From: Hormiphora californensis
Lineage: Eukaryota > Ctenophora > Tentaculata > Cydippida > Pleurobrachiidae
Direction: 5' to 3'
Assembly: GCA_020137815.1 (NCBI GenBank)
Contig: CM035361.1
Coordinates: 5,246,960-5,310,959 of the forward strand
DNA: 64,000 nucleotides
The position numbers and the translations under genes are program-made. Shown here piece after piece: positions 33,801 through 44,863 of this stretch; position 1 is the stretch's first letter; the number at the start of each line of letters is the position of its first letter. Below the pieces are notes generated by a model. It worked only from the letters and a program-made list of their open reading frames with translations. It was not told where the DNA came from and did not search any database.

Positions 33801-36800
33801 AAGAGAGAATCCCAATTCTCTGCTATCACACAAACATGACAAAGTTAAATATAATATATATTGACGGGTGACAAGTCCTGAGTTCACTAAAACTTTGCAG
33901 TCGTTAATATGACAAAACAAATATCTCTCTCCCAGGAAATACTGGTCCCTGATTGGCTGATAACCAGTCACGTGACCTAAATAAAGAGTTCTGATTGGTT
34001 GTTTACTTGTTTAGGTCGGTTCCTGCTCTCTCCCTTACCTTTCCACCGAAGAAGACGGTCCTGGGTACGAAGTCTCCGTTAGGATTTGACCTGATCCTGT
34101 TGTAAAGGGTAATGACATGCAGCAGGTTCATAGTCTGTCTCTTGTACTCGTGTATACGTTTCACCTTTTAGAGGGAGAGAGGTTAGAAATCAGAATGTAC
34201 TAGTGGATCTACATAATTCTGTGTGTTTGGGAGAGACATGGGGGTATAACTTGTGTCTTGTATACACTGTGTAACTATCAGAGTTATGGTGGCATGAACA
34301 TAAAAGGTATAAACATCTTCCAGAATCAGGAACCGACCGAATCAGGAAATACTGGTCCCTGATTGGCTGATAACCAGTCACGTGACCTAAATAACGAGTT
34401 CTGATTGATTGTTTACTTGTTTCGGTCGGTTCCTGCCCAGAATCTAACAGGAAGGGGCGAAGTGTATACTTGGTAGAGTGTGCTGTGTGTATGACCGTGT
34501 GGGTATGAACGGAGAGCTAGGAAGTGCAAAACAAAGACCCCGGTACCCATGAGGTATGGGCAATACGTGGTCCTATCCTTGGTAATGAAATTACCCCTCC
34601 GCGAAAGCTATAATATGCAATAATAGGGGTGACTTTGTAACCAACCATTTTCCTATTCGCTGTCATATATAGTTTCAAACTTTCGTCTTTCATCAAACTA
34701 CAACGTAAAAATATTTCTTGAAAAACGAACCTGGATGTCAAAGAGACTACCAGTGTTTAACTCAATCCCGTATTGGTTGAACACATACTGTGCCAACTTT
34801 CTCTTGTTCTCTTGTTTCGTCTTGAAGATCTCCTGTTTTTGAAGAGATTATGAGATTACATGGTTTGATTGTTATGTTATAGTCCTCCTAGTTACTTGCG
34901 AAAAGTGGGTCGAGCTAGGCAAGGTTTGAGGTGCTCGAGAACACGTAGCAGGAGGATGCTGAATACGAATAATACATGAGGAACAGTTATTCATCTGTGA
35001 ATGAGCTGTATGTATGATTGTCTGTCTGTGTGTCACAGTTATTATGTATACCTGAAAGAAAGATTTGTCTGTGTGTCTGTGTGTGTCTGTGTGTCTGTGT
35101 GTGGTTGTGCGTGTGTGTGTCTGTGTGTCTGTGTGTGGTTGTGTGTGTGTGTGTCTGTGTGTGGTTGTGTCTGTGTCTCTGTGTGTCTGTGTGTGTGGTT
35201 GTGCATGTGACGTCACAGTACCTGTAAGAAAGACTTGTCTGTGTGTGTGTCACAGTACCTATAAGAAAGATTTGTCTGTGTGTCACAGTACCTGTGTCTC
35301 TGTGTGTCTGTGTGTGTGGTTGTGCATGTGACGTCACAGTACCTGTAGGAAGGACTTATCTCCCACGAATTCCCTCAGTTTGGTCAACTGCGACAGTTCC
35401 TTCACCCATCCCGCACCTACAATGAGGCCGGGGATTAAAACAAACTCTTAACTTGGCCATTAAATTTATGGCGTATAATATTATTATATTATTATTATTA
35501 TTATATTATATATATTATATATATTATTATTATATTATAATATGTGCAGTCGGACCCCCAAAGATAATAATCACCTATTTTCTCCGTGATAAGATGAGAG
35601 AGTGAGGGGTTACATAGGACCAGCCACCTCCTTGGTGTAATACCATTAGTTTTGTTTTGGAATTTATCAGGGGTCATCTGGTAGAAGTCACAGAACCTTA
35701 GGGAGAGATTTGGGTTAAACATTGTTAAAATCATGTAAATAACTAATCATATACATCAGTAATCAATAACTAATTACTAACTGAGTATTATATGTACTTA
35801 TTTCTTAATTAATAAATATGGATTAATAATATTAGTTAAGAAATAATGAATTAATTCTTCTTACAGAGAAGTGGTTAGTAGACCACTGTGGATTGCTGCT
35901 ACACCGTTAACCGTGTGACTACTAACCACACTCAGATACGCCATATTGATCCTCTTTTCACCTTGAGAGAGAAATATGCGATAATATTAATTGTTTGAGA
36001 GAAATAGGAGAAATAGTGCCTGGTAGTCATGGGGTGGGTCAGAATGTCACCTTCATAGAGAGATTACAAAAAAAGAAGAAAATAGGTTTATTGTTCAGTT
36101 TATTTCCTCCGAAAAGAACAATGCCCCCTTTGTTCATCTTCGGGTCAATGACTTGCAAGAGGTGCAGAAATTGACTTTGTTCGCTTCCTATACTGATCAA
36201 AAAACTTATCCAACTACCCAGCGGCCATATCTTATTCACTACCCTCCTGGACGTGCTGGACAATTTATCATCCAACACTCACCACACTCATCATATATAG
36301 TTATCTAAGTACTCACCACACTAATCATCTAATTATCTAATTACTCACCACACTCCTCGACAACACTCATCCTCCTAACTCTGTCCTCATCTCCAGGGAA
36401 TGCAGCCCTCACTTTCTCCAGATGATGATGGTTTATCTGGTAGATGATGTCCAGATGCCGAGGCAACACTGAAACAAGTAAACAACCAATCAGAACTCGT
36501 TATTTAGGTCACGTGACTGGTTATCAGCCAATCAGGGACCAGTATTTCCTGATTCGGTCCGTTCCTGGTTTTTGATCTACCGAACCCTCACATCGAGCAC
36601 TCGTTATGAGAATGCGATGTGAGCCACATGCACACAATATTATTTCTGTTTCTGGGGATTTAGTAGTTTGTTCTGTTTTTCTGTAATTTCTGTTTCTGTT
36701 TTTTTTCTCTCACCGTGTTCAAGCATAGCAACAGGCCACCGTTCCAGGGCCTCAGGTAGAATTGTGTGGTTGGTATAGGCAAAGGTCTCCCTACAAATCT

Positions 36801-39800
36801 TCCACGCCTGTTACGGGGGAGAAATAATAATTGGACTTTGATAATTGGAGCCACAATTAGTTATCCGTTTTATTGTGTACCTACCGTATCCCACTCAATT
36901 CCTTCATCGTCCATGAGGATTCTAAGGAGCTCAGGGACAGCCAGAGAGGGGTGTGTGTCGTTCAGTTGAATGGCCACCTGGGGGTCGGGGATGTTAGAGA
37001 GATGTAGGGGAGGGTAGGGAGAGAGAGAGAGATGTTAGAGAGATGTAGGGAGAGAGAGGGAGGGAGAGAGAGAGAGAGAGATGTAGGGGGAGGTAGGGAG
37101 AGAGGGGGAGGGGGAGGTACGTTATTACATTAGTGCTGCAAGAAGCAGTAAAACAATTTTACTTTGAATATGATAAATTTTAGGCCTACTACCCATGATA
37201 ACTTCATCTTCCCTTTTATTTCATTTTCAAGGAAACATTATTTCATAACTCATTTTAGAGGAAAACGGGGGGAAAACACATCACGGAAAATGAGCTAAAT
37301 TAAATTTCCCACTGCAAGTACTGGGACACAGATCACGCACAGATCACGCACACACACACTTTTCCGGTACATTCAAGAAAAAAGGAATACAACTAGAAGA
37401 AGGATAATTTTCAGAAATTCAACTCAAAAAACTTCAAAACTTCATAGTTGTACCTTATCAGGGAAATCGGCATACATTTCCAGTGCATTTGTAGGTGGAA
37501 CAGTCTTGTTTGTCTTAAAACGCCGGATGATATCAACCAGTGTTGCTGCAACCATGAAGTACTCCTGCTTTAGACGGAGTTCCTTTCCTGAGGGAGATTA
37601 GGATGTTTTATGAAGGAGTAATGGCGTGTTTTATGAAGGAGTAATGGCGTGTTTTATGAAGGAGCAATGGTGTGTTTTATGAAGGAGTAATGGTGTGTTT
37701 TATGAAGGAGCAAACCTTCAAAGATGTTATCGTTGGGGTACAAGACTCGGCTGATATTCTCGGCGTTGTTCCTATCCAAGACAGCATCAATGTAGTTTCC
37801 ATGATTAACTAAATTATTAATTAATTAAAGGAATAAACATTTGATTTGCTTCACAATAACATATCGGGGATGCAATATATCAAACTCACAGTAGGAAAGA
37901 TCGAAATCCTTGGGAGATTTGGCTGACCACAGTCTCAGAGTGTTAACAGTGTTGGTCTTGTACCCAGGTATCGGTGTATCGTATGGCATGGCTATGACGG
38001 TGGCATAATCAGTCCATTGGACCTTACCTGTAATAATGGGTTACAAAGGGTTACTTGTGCAGTTACACAAAGGGTTACATGTACAGTAGGTATATTTTAG
38101 TAATACTTAAAAAAATAGGTGGGGAATAGTCTACAGTTTGAACCAGGGCACGTTAATTGGTAGAGTGCCAATCGGCGGAATTGCTGTCCGTCAGTCAAAG
38201 TTCAGATCAAAACGTTGGTTGTGAGAACTGAGCACCCAGAGACATTACCAGGAACCGACCGAATTAAGTAAACAGCCAATCAGAACTCGTTATTTAGATC
38301 ACGTGACTGGTTATCAGCCAATCAGGGACCAGTATTTCCTGATTCGGTCGGTTCCTGCTACTTACCATTGACATGCTGAACCCGGCCATAGAAGTGGACT
38401 GGGATGGTATACTCAGGTCGTGCCTTCTCCCAGGGATTTCCAAATGTTAGCCAGCCATCCGGCTTTTCAACCTAAATAGTTTGAGGGTTTGAAACTGGGT
38501 CTGTATATAGTTGGGATATAGTTTGAGGGTTTGAAACTGGGTCTGTAAATAGTTATGGGTTCGAAACTGGGTCTTCCGATGTGATAAAACCCCAAACCCG
38601 TATCAGGAGGACAAGTGAAGAACGAACTAGATCGCTACAGAGAGTACGTTGTCCCATGTTTCATCTTAGTTTTCATAAGGAGGTGCCGCGTTTCCGCAGC
38701 ACCCGCTACCACAAATTACACGCCCAGACTATGAACATTTGTCACAACTGCAAGCTTCATCGTACCGGTGTGCAATGGTACGACTCCACTCGGGGGTTGA
38801 CCCTGAAAGATCGGCCAGATCCCCGGCGTCAGGTAAGTATGAGGATGAGAGGCAAGGAGGGTGATTTTAAATTTCAGAATAGAAACAAACCTTGTGTTTT
38901 AGTAGAGACACAGAACACTAATTAGTTTGCATGTTACCTGGTTGCAATTTGAGATGGCCTGGTTAAACAGACCGTACTCGTAACGGATGCCGTAGCCATA
39001 TGCCGGATATCCTAGTGTAGCAAGGGAATCTGAAATGTAGAACATATGTAAATATAGAATATAAAATGTAGAATATAGCGCTGGTTAGGGCCGATGTAAC
39101 AGGAAGACAATAATAATAGGGAGAAAGGGAGAGATGTTTGGAGTAACGATATTGAGGAAGTGTGGGAGAGAGAGAGAGAAAGAGAGAGCGAGAAATAATA
39201 TAAAGCCCCACGAAAGTGCTGGCAAGGGCCTCTGATCAGTGATCGGCTACAACTTCTAACTAACCTAGGAAGCAGGCAGCAAGACGTCCAAGCTGCCCCT
39301 ATTCTAACTAACCTAGGAAGCAGGCAGCAAGACGTCCAAGCTGCCCCCATTCTAACTAACCTAGGAAGCAGGCAGCAAGACGTCCAAGACCACCGTTTCC
39401 CAGCCCTGCGTCAGGTTCCTCGCTCTGCACATCCTCCATATCTAATCCTAGTTGGTAGAGAGCCTCGTCACACGCACCCTGTAATATTAGTACACATCGT
39501 CACACGTTGTTTTGTTCAAGCGAAAGGAGGTCTAGACTCTAGCTAGGCAAGTCACACGCACCCCGAATCCCGAACAGATATAATTATTAGAGTTAGTCAA
39601 CCTTTGACACACACAATATTCTAACTAACCACTTACTATTAAATTAGCCACTGATTATTTAATTAACCACTATTCCTAAATTTATAATTAACCAATAGTT
39701 ATGTAATTAACCAGTAATTATGTAATCACTAATTACCTCAAGTGCAAGATTGACCATGGTATTGCTAAGTGCTCTTCCCATCATGAATTCAAGGGACAGA

Positions 39801-40452
39801 TAGTAGACCCGCTTTACATCTTGCCTGTAGTAGCTCTGTTGGGTTCTAATCCATTTACCTACCAACCTGAGGAGATGGAATTAAATTAATATAATTAATA
39901 AATGATCAATAATTAATTAATGAATAACTAACAATTTTAAGTGTTCGTTTCGTGAAATGAGAAATATTATGGGGATATGGTGTTTTACAACTGCTAATAT
40001 TGAATCTGCTAATGATAATTAATTCATATATGTATTCCCTAACTACACTCACTTGTCCATAACAGTGTTAGCGAGAGCGAAGTAGAAATCTTTGTTTGTT
40101 GAAACGTTCCTGTCCTTTGCACACGTGTAATGGAGGTGCCTGGGATTAAATTATTTAATAATTTAATAATTAATTAAATAATTAACATTCATGAGATTAA
40201 CAATTCTACAAGACACAAGTTGATACGATAGGTGGATTGGTAATTGGAATTTGGATGGTATTACTGTACTGGTAATCTAAACTTTAATTCAATAACTAAT
40301 CTTTTTACATTGAAAAGTTTTTACATTAAAAAGTGTCATTAAATAATGTACCTGTTAAACGCAGTGATAACATCCTTGACAGAATCAATCTCTGGCAGAC
40401 CCCTGAGTGAGATCTGCTTTCTCCTTAGGATGTCTTGTTCCTCGCTGCTCAT
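27828..40452 (-). CDS. PYG: Glycogen phosphorylase, 23 exons
   Basis: Exons in gene order: 40352-40452, 40053-40139, 39737-39866, 39361-39478, 38938-39029, 38366-38471, 37890-38027, 37716-37808, 37454-37587, 36885-36977, 36714-36807, 36349-36468, 35865-35961, 35575-35696, 35343-35416, 34731-34832, 34039-34164, 31438-31560, 30701-30799, 29541-29683, 28455-28574, 28107-28251, 27828-27903. The protein is about 843 residues, the usual length. It releases glucose-1-phosphate from glycogen in the cytosol. Seen: RRKQISLRG with the phosphorylase-kinase Ser at about 15, [36 protein letters not shown], and [10 protein letters not shown] with the PLP lysine at about 681. Exon 22 has one surplus base near 28172 that shifts frame between ELYMDLGS and WTEKCLLN. 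The stop TAA overlaps AATAAA. Five exon edges are duplicated in neighbouring introns. Confidence 0.97.
28575..29405 (-). repeat. PYG: Acceptor-edge copies leading into a 21-22-bp minisatellite
   Basis: The acceptor and first bases of exon 21 (GTTAGCTAGGAATCTGGGG on the plus strand) recur twice, at about 28633-28655 and 28669-28692. They then grade into some 35 units of GTGAGATATGGTGAGGTTAG. Confidence 0.9.
30575..30683. mobile_element. hAT-type MITE, copy 6
   Basis: Full length. Flanked by TGAATAGTATTCATAC on both sides, a duplication about twice the 8 bp seen at other copies. Lies just inside the intron after exon 19 of glycogen phosphorylase. Confidence 0.9.
31360..31437 (-). repeat. PYG: Two extra copies of the exon 18 donor edge
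   Basis: On the minus strand, exon 18 ends GTGGTATTCCTATCTAACTA followed by CAGG and GTAAGATAA. The same exon end and donor follow twice more in the intron, with CCG in place of CAG. Confidence 0.92.
31561..33275 (-). repeat. PYG: About 36 tandem copies of the exon 18 acceptor edge
   Basis: A 47-bp unit carries, on the minus strand, CTCCCCTCAG followed by GCAGCGCCAGGATACCACAC and 19 more exon bases. These are the acceptor and first 39-40 nt of exon 18 ([12 protein letters not shown]). Copies are almost identical, differing mainly at CTGTGTGG versus CAGTGTGG; one has a small insertion near 32773. Units fade into GCTGCCTGAGGGGGAATGAA variants up to 33395. Confidence 0.97.
33933..34025. mobile_element. 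hAT-type MITE, copy 7, lacking its first 16 bp
   Basis: Starts at CAGGAAATACTGG rather than CAGGAACCGACC, yet is flanked by CTCTCTCC on both sides, an 8-bp target duplication. Either the shortened end transposed or internal CAGGAA acted as the end. Adjacent to the exon 17 donor. Confidence 0.88.
34327..34435. mobile_element. hAT-type MITE, copy 8
   Basis: Full length, with TCCAGAAT / CCCAGAAT flanks (7 of 8 bases match). In a phosphorylase intron. Confidence 0.9.
35040..35342 (-). repeat. PYG: Diverged copies of the exon 15 donor edge within GT-rich repeats
   Basis: On the minus strand exon 15 ends with CCTTCCTACAG and GTACTGTGACG. Similar CTTTCTTACAG-GTACTGTGAC copies lie near 35212-35235 and 35250-35272, and a weaker one near 35048-35070. 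They are embedded in GTGTGTCT repeats. Confidence 0.8.
36471..36567. mobile_element. hAT-type MITE, copy 9, at a splice acceptor
   Basis: The end facing exon 12 of glycogen phosphorylase lacks the last 12 bp of the terminal repeat. On the minus strand TTTACTTGTTTC of the element runs straight into AG and the first base of exon 12 at 36468, so the element supplies the polypyrimidine tract. Confidence 0.85.
37600..37710. repeat. PYG: 22-bp intronic tandem repeat
   Basis: About five units of TTTTATGAAGGAGTAATGGC between phosphorylase exons 8 and 9. No exon bases are included. Confidence 0.85.
38249..38357. mobile_element. hAT-type MITE, copy 10
   Basis: Full length, opposite orientation to copy 6. 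Its end lies 8 bp from the donor of exon 6. Confidence 0.9.
38581..38840 (+). other. Open frame with CxxC motif opposite a phosphorylase intron, unassigned
   Basis: A plus-strand frame containing [18 protein letters not shown] and DPRRQ, directly followed by a good GTAAGT donor at about 38832. It lies within the intron between exons 5 and 6 of the minus-strand phosphorylase gene. Codon texture looks protein-like, but no start, acceptor or partner exon can be fixed and no family is recognised. Could be a single exon of a nested gene or chance. Confidence 0.3.
39250..39360 (-). repeat. PYG: Two extra copies of the exon 4 donor edge
   Basis: On the plus strand CTAACTAACCTAGGAAGCAG and the next 19 bases, i.e. 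the end of exon 4 (RLAACFL) with its GTTAGTTAG donor, occur three times with 48-bp spacing. Only the copy at 39351-39390 continues into full exon 4. Confidence 0.93.
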
Positions 40453-40537
40453 GTTAACCTAACACTGCAGGTACTAAATTAGTTGGAGATATAAAACATA
40501 TAAAACGTTTATCTCACAAATGACTGCCAATTTCGCT

Positions 40538-41183
40538 AGGGTAGACTGGGGTAAAATGGTCCACTTTTTAACGTTTTAGGTTCTAAAATACGCAATTCAT
40601 ACAGCAGGAAGAAAAAAAATTATATAGGCTATCCAATGAAACATTTTCCTTTCAGACGAGCTAAATTTTAAAATCTGAAAGTTTTATTTAGTAGGTTAAT
40701 TAATCAATTCAAAAATTTTGGTAGGGCTTTTTTTGGAAATTTTGCACTGGGGTAAAATGGTCCAGCCAATAGCATTGCTCGATTTTATCACGTGCCTGGT
40801 GTTGTTAGAGCACTGGGGTAAAATGGTCCATGTTATCTTCAGTAATTTCTGTTCTGCTGGTATGGACCATTTTACCCCAGTGTGCTGGACCATTTTACCC
40901 CAGTGTGGTATCACGTGGTATTGGAGGCTCGATTTCATTGGTCCCAGGGTGAACCATTTTATCCCAGAGAGGGTGAACCATTTTACCCCAGTTTGACTAA
41001 TTTGACAATTTAAAATCGGCCAACTCAAACAGAAATTACAGCAGTTTTAAAGCAAAATTTCGGAACAGAACGAGCAGGTCTCCGCTGGAGAAAAAGTCAC
41101 GTGACTACATGTAATAATTAGGACCATTTTACCCCATACATGTGCCATTTTACCCCGTGGACCATTTTACCCCAGTTTACCCT
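40538..41183. mobile_element. Foldback-like element with repeated end motif
   Basis: Ends AGGGTAGACTGGGGTAAAAT and ATTTTACCCCAGTTTACCCT. The same GGGGTAAAATGGTCC core occurs about nine times inside, in both orientations. Begins about 85 bp upstream of the phosphorylase start codon. Confidence 0.85.
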
Positions 41184-41542
41184 ATGTAAAGTCCGTAAAA
41201 AGTCCAAAGGCCTGCGGGAGCTTCCATGTGACACAACTCACAAGACAATGTCTTGAAGACATCATAAGAGTTACCTACCCGACCAAGACCCTCTCAAAGG
41301 CAAAACGTTACCTAACGGACCAAGATCCTCTCAAATGTTCCAGAAATTTAAACCATAAGTCTCTTTCTCTCCCAGGGGAGAGAAAGGGACTCAGCGCCAT
41401 AGTTACCACATACCCGGGTTGGTATGGAGGTTTGCTGAGCGTATCCCATGGTTTAGTAACAAACAAACAAACAAACAGACATCATAAGAGGACTCAAATC
41501 TCATGTTCATCTCCGTCTCTTGGCCAGTGTGTGGCCAGGATC

Positions 41543-41666
41543 TAAAGTCCGTTTCAAGCGACTTGACCCGTAATTCTTGGAATTTGGCGCATTGCGCGGG
41601 TATTTACAAAGGGGGAAATCCTGAATTTCTAGGAATCTCAGGTCAAGTCGTTTGAAATGCACTTTA
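41543..41666. mobile_element. 120-bp MITE, second family, copy b
   Basis: Same ends as the copy at 9893-10013, with TA borders and a few substitutions. Confidence 0.85.
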
Positions 41667-41694
41667 GGGCGGGGCCTAACTTTATAACTTTGTA

Positions 41695-41946
41695 AGGGGA
41701 AACTCTAACTGAATGGCATCCCATTAATGGGATCCCATCAACAGTAAAACTCTAACTGATAATGGACCACAGTGATGGTTCTTTCTCTGTATTCTCTCTG
41801 TAGGCAGTACATTGGGCATGCCCGGGCGCGGGCACGCACACAGAGAGAATACAGAGAAAGAACCATCACTGTGGTCCATTATCAGTTAGAGTTTTACTGT
41901 TGATGGGATCCCATTAATGGGATGCCATTCAGTTAGAGTTTCCCCT
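41695..41946. mobile_element. 250-bp near-perfect palindrome
   Basis: Arms of about 105 bp (AGGGGAAACTCTAACTGAAT inverted at the other end) around a GC-rich centre at 41805-41840. It adjoins the 3' side of the retroelement fragment. Confidence 0.9.
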
Positions 41947-42186
41947 AATTGACAAGGGTGCGGCGTGAAACGCCCACAGCGGAGTCTCCGGGCTGTTAGC
42001 TGAAATTTTTGGCCACGTGAGCGTGTTCTGACACTTCTAATAATAAATAATAATAAAAATGACAGTTTATATCCCGCACTGACACAGTTTTCATTACAGA
42101 CAACTCGTTTTCCTTCATTTGAAAGGGACTGCAGCAGACTGCCTGCTCCTAGCACGGTTCTCTGATAACGGTGAATTAGTCGGGAA

Positions 42187-43132
42187 CTATCCCACTTGGA
42201 TAACATTGTTACGGATAAAATAGCAGCCGTCTGGATCTTCTAGTCGTATCCGTTTCAAAGTGGACCTGAGAGCTTTTTGCTCCTTCAGTTCAGAGGGCGT
42301 TAGATCCGGAGATAGATAAACAGCCGAAAACTGTTTGGAGTCTTTGAGGTTTCGTGCTTTTTTGAGAAGCGCCAGGAGAGTCGCTCTCCTCTCCAGGGAT
42401 ACTAAGAGCGGTCTAGGACGTTTCTCATTTCTTTCCCCGATGCGTTTTATCGTTGTCACTTTCGGTTTCTCTTGCAGTTCCTCAAAAAGTTCGTCTAAAG
42501 TAGTTTTAGCTACTCTATCGGTTGTTTCTTGGAGACCAAACACAATCAGGTTCTTCTCTCTTCCGGGCTGTTGGACGGGAGTAGGGTGGTGCGACGTTAG
42601 TGGTTTTACCACTTTAGGGGAGGTTGCAGCACAATTCTGTGCAAGCACAGAAGAGTAGGCTTTCACCTTCTTCACCGAAGTTGACACTGCACTTAGTTGT
42701 TGCTTTTGGGCTTCAATAACCGTTTGCTGAAGCTCAATCACGCTAAGACGGTGGCGATCAAGTTCTTCTTTGCATTCACGTAGTTGCTTCTCGAGTTTTT
42801 CTGCGCTGATAACATTTTCAAAATTGTTCATTGTTGCTCTGGCAAGTTTCATACTGGAGAGAAAAATACGCGAAGTAGCCTCAATAATTTCATTCGCAGT
42901 TAAGTCCTTGAGACAGTGACTGAAGTACGAACCCCAGTGATTGCAAGGGGAAGCTACACTGTCGTTGGTTAACATTGAGTCGGGTGCAGCTTGGATACGT
43001 GGTGATACTCGTCGTGTTGGGATCATCAGCAGAGTTCAACCAGTAAACTTCAGAAACAAAGTCGTTTACTGTCTCTTCCAATCGTTTTATCGCAGGGTTA
43101 TCGCCCTCGTACTTCGTTTCTGACATTATCAA
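42187..43132 (-). mobile_element. Non-LTR retroelement ORF1-like fragment with one frameshift
   Basis: A 279-codon frame (42187-43026) has a leucine-rich coiled coil followed by an RRM-like ORF1 core: NLIVFGLQE, RPRPLLVSLERR, VYLSPDLTPSELKEQK. The start MIMSETKYEGDNPAIKRLEE at 43132 lies in a neighbouring frame that joins near 43030, so a single-base change separates start and body. ORF1 proteins of this kind bind element RNA. No intact reverse transcriptase adjoins. Confidence 0.8.
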
Positions 43133-43575
43133 CGTTTCGTTTTTCTGCCCTTTGGGGCTGTTACATCGGATTCATCTTCCTGCTCAAATTAATTTGTTTA
43201 AAGTAGTGTTGAAAAGTTTGAACTTCTGAGCGTATTCGAACCTGAAAGGGGCTAAGAAGTTGGCAAACGCTGCAGCTGGCCCCGGGATAAGGCAGCGCTT
43301 TTCAAGCTAAGAAGGAACAATTGGCAAACGTTGCTGGCCCCCGATAGGCAGCGCTTTTCAAAAGGAACAACACTAACCCCAACACCGATTGGCATCACTT
43401 TCCAACAGCCGAAGAGAAGCTGCCGAAGAGAGAAAGGGGGTAACCGTATGAAGAGTTAATCGCGATGAGTCTCATTCACATTGGGTTCGATCATTTGCCC
43501 CCGGTGTTGGGGTTAGTAATAAATAAATCTTAAAATCACTCACTCAAATAAACAATAAATATTATAAATAAAAAG

Positions 43576-43990
43576 TCAGTCAGTAAAATCACACATTGCA
43601 ATGGGTGGTGGAGTGGTGAACTTTTTTCTCGTGCCCCTGAGTGAGACCAGAGTACTTCTGAGGAGACAGAATCGTATCCGCGTTCTCAGGAAATTAATCA
43701 CTTCAGCATATTTATCCTTGTGTTTGGTAGAGATGCGTGAAGCGAGCTTTTTGATTAGTCGTTCTGCCTCTAGTCCGGAACCTCCGGAAGTAGCCATAAC
43801 AAACGGGGTGAAAGCCCCTCTCTCCGATTCTCTGATTCTTTGTTGGTAATCACGTTTCTTCCGACTTTCATTCATTTTGTACAGAGATTTTGGGTCTTTT
43901 CCTCTGTAACTGGGTGCAGTAGGATGAAACACTGCAACGTCCACGTGGGCCCCCTGTAGTCCTCTCCAAAACCTCAAAAACAGATTTTGG
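43576..43990 (-). mobile_element. C-terminal fragment of a reverse-transcriptase-type polyprotein
   Basis: Contains HVDVAVFHPTAPSY, KKRDYQQRIRESERGAFTPF, GGSGLEAERL and IRFCLLRSTLVSLRGTRKK. This block is typical of the end of RT-bearing polyproteins in marine invertebrate genomes. Only the end is present. It lies upstream of the ORF1-like fragment on the same strand, the reverse of the normal element order. Confidence 0.7.
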
Positions 43991-44103
43991 AGAAAAACAA
44001 AGTTCCATGCGAAAAAGTTTTGGCAGCGGTTTCATCATTTGTTCGCGCGTTACATAAACTGCGACACATATTTCAAATTATTCGATCCCGCGGCGTCGGA
44101 AAA

Positions 44104-44380
44104 GGAAAACGTTAAAATCTGGGTGCCTTTCATTGCTAACAATTCGTAGTTTTGGCGCGCGCGACGGGTTAGGGCTATCCGTTAGGGTCTGGTTAGGGTT
44201 TGGTTTGGGGTTATCGGTTAGGGTTATCGATTCTCTAACTGATACCGTTTAGTTTACTCAAATCGGCCATGTGGTTCCATGGCTATAGCCGGTTGAAAAA
44301 AGTCGGTCTAAGTATACTCTTTTGGTAGCGCGCACCTGTAAACAGGCTGCAAGGCACCCAGATTATAATCGCGCCCGTCG
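44104..44380. repeat. 280-bp dispersed repeat, copy A
   Basis: Runs from GGAAAACGTTAAAATCTGGG to GCACCCAGATTATAATCGCG, whose ends are partly inverted relative to each other. Copy B is at 44422-44706 and a broken third copy spans 45348-47246. Contains several GGGTTAGGG stretches. Confidence 0.85.
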
Positions 44381-44421
44381 GAAAACGCCCAAATTTTCAT
44401 TTTTTTTAACCAACAAACAAA

Positions 44422-44706
44422 GGGAAAACGTTAAAATCTGGGTGCCTTCCATTGCTAACAATTCATCAATTTTGGCGGTCGAGACGGGTTAGGGCTGTTG
44501 TTAGGGTCGGGTTATGGTTTTGTTTGGGGTTATCGGTTAGGGCTATCGATTCTCTATCAGATACCGTTTAGTTTACTCAAATCAGCCATGTGGTTGCACG
44601 GCTATAGCCGTTTGAAAAAAGTCGGTCTAAGTGGTTTTAGGTGTACTTTTTTAGCAGCGCGCACCTGTAAACACGCTGCAAGGCACCCAGATTATAATCG
44701 CGCCCC
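44422..44706. repeat. 280-bp dispersed repeat, copy B
   Basis: Head-to-tail with copy A after about 40 bp, carrying small insertions (GTGGTTTTAG) and substitutions. Confidence 0.85.
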
Positions 44707-44840
44707 AAACAAAGCCCTTTTCTGAGAGAATTGTTTCCTCAACACTGTGGAGTTTGGACACCGCCTAGCGTCCCGACTTGCTTCACCCACGCGTTTCCTA
44801 CCGGATCTTGCACTTTGCAGTTCCTGAGTCTACGTGTGGA

Positions 44841-44863
44841 GGGGGGGGGGGGGGGGGGGGGGG
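44841..44863. repeat. Poly-G tract
   Basis: Uninterrupted run of about 23 G. Confidence 0.9.

Noticed and set aside
34872-35337. Open frames rich in His/Thr or Cys/Val
   Set aside because: Generated by GTGTGTCT repeats in the intron after phosphorylase exon 15.
41886-42206. 106-codon frame beyond the ORF1-like stop
   Set aside because: Different frame from ORF1, no recognisable motif, and it runs into the 41695-41946 palindrome.
42335-42658. Plus-strand frame across the ORF1-like region
   Set aside because: Shadow of the minus-strand coding sequence, which has recognisable domains.
44160-44240. Telomere-like GGGTTAGGG stretch
   Set aside because: Degenerate, internal, and part of a 280-bp dispersed repeat present three times; not a telomere.
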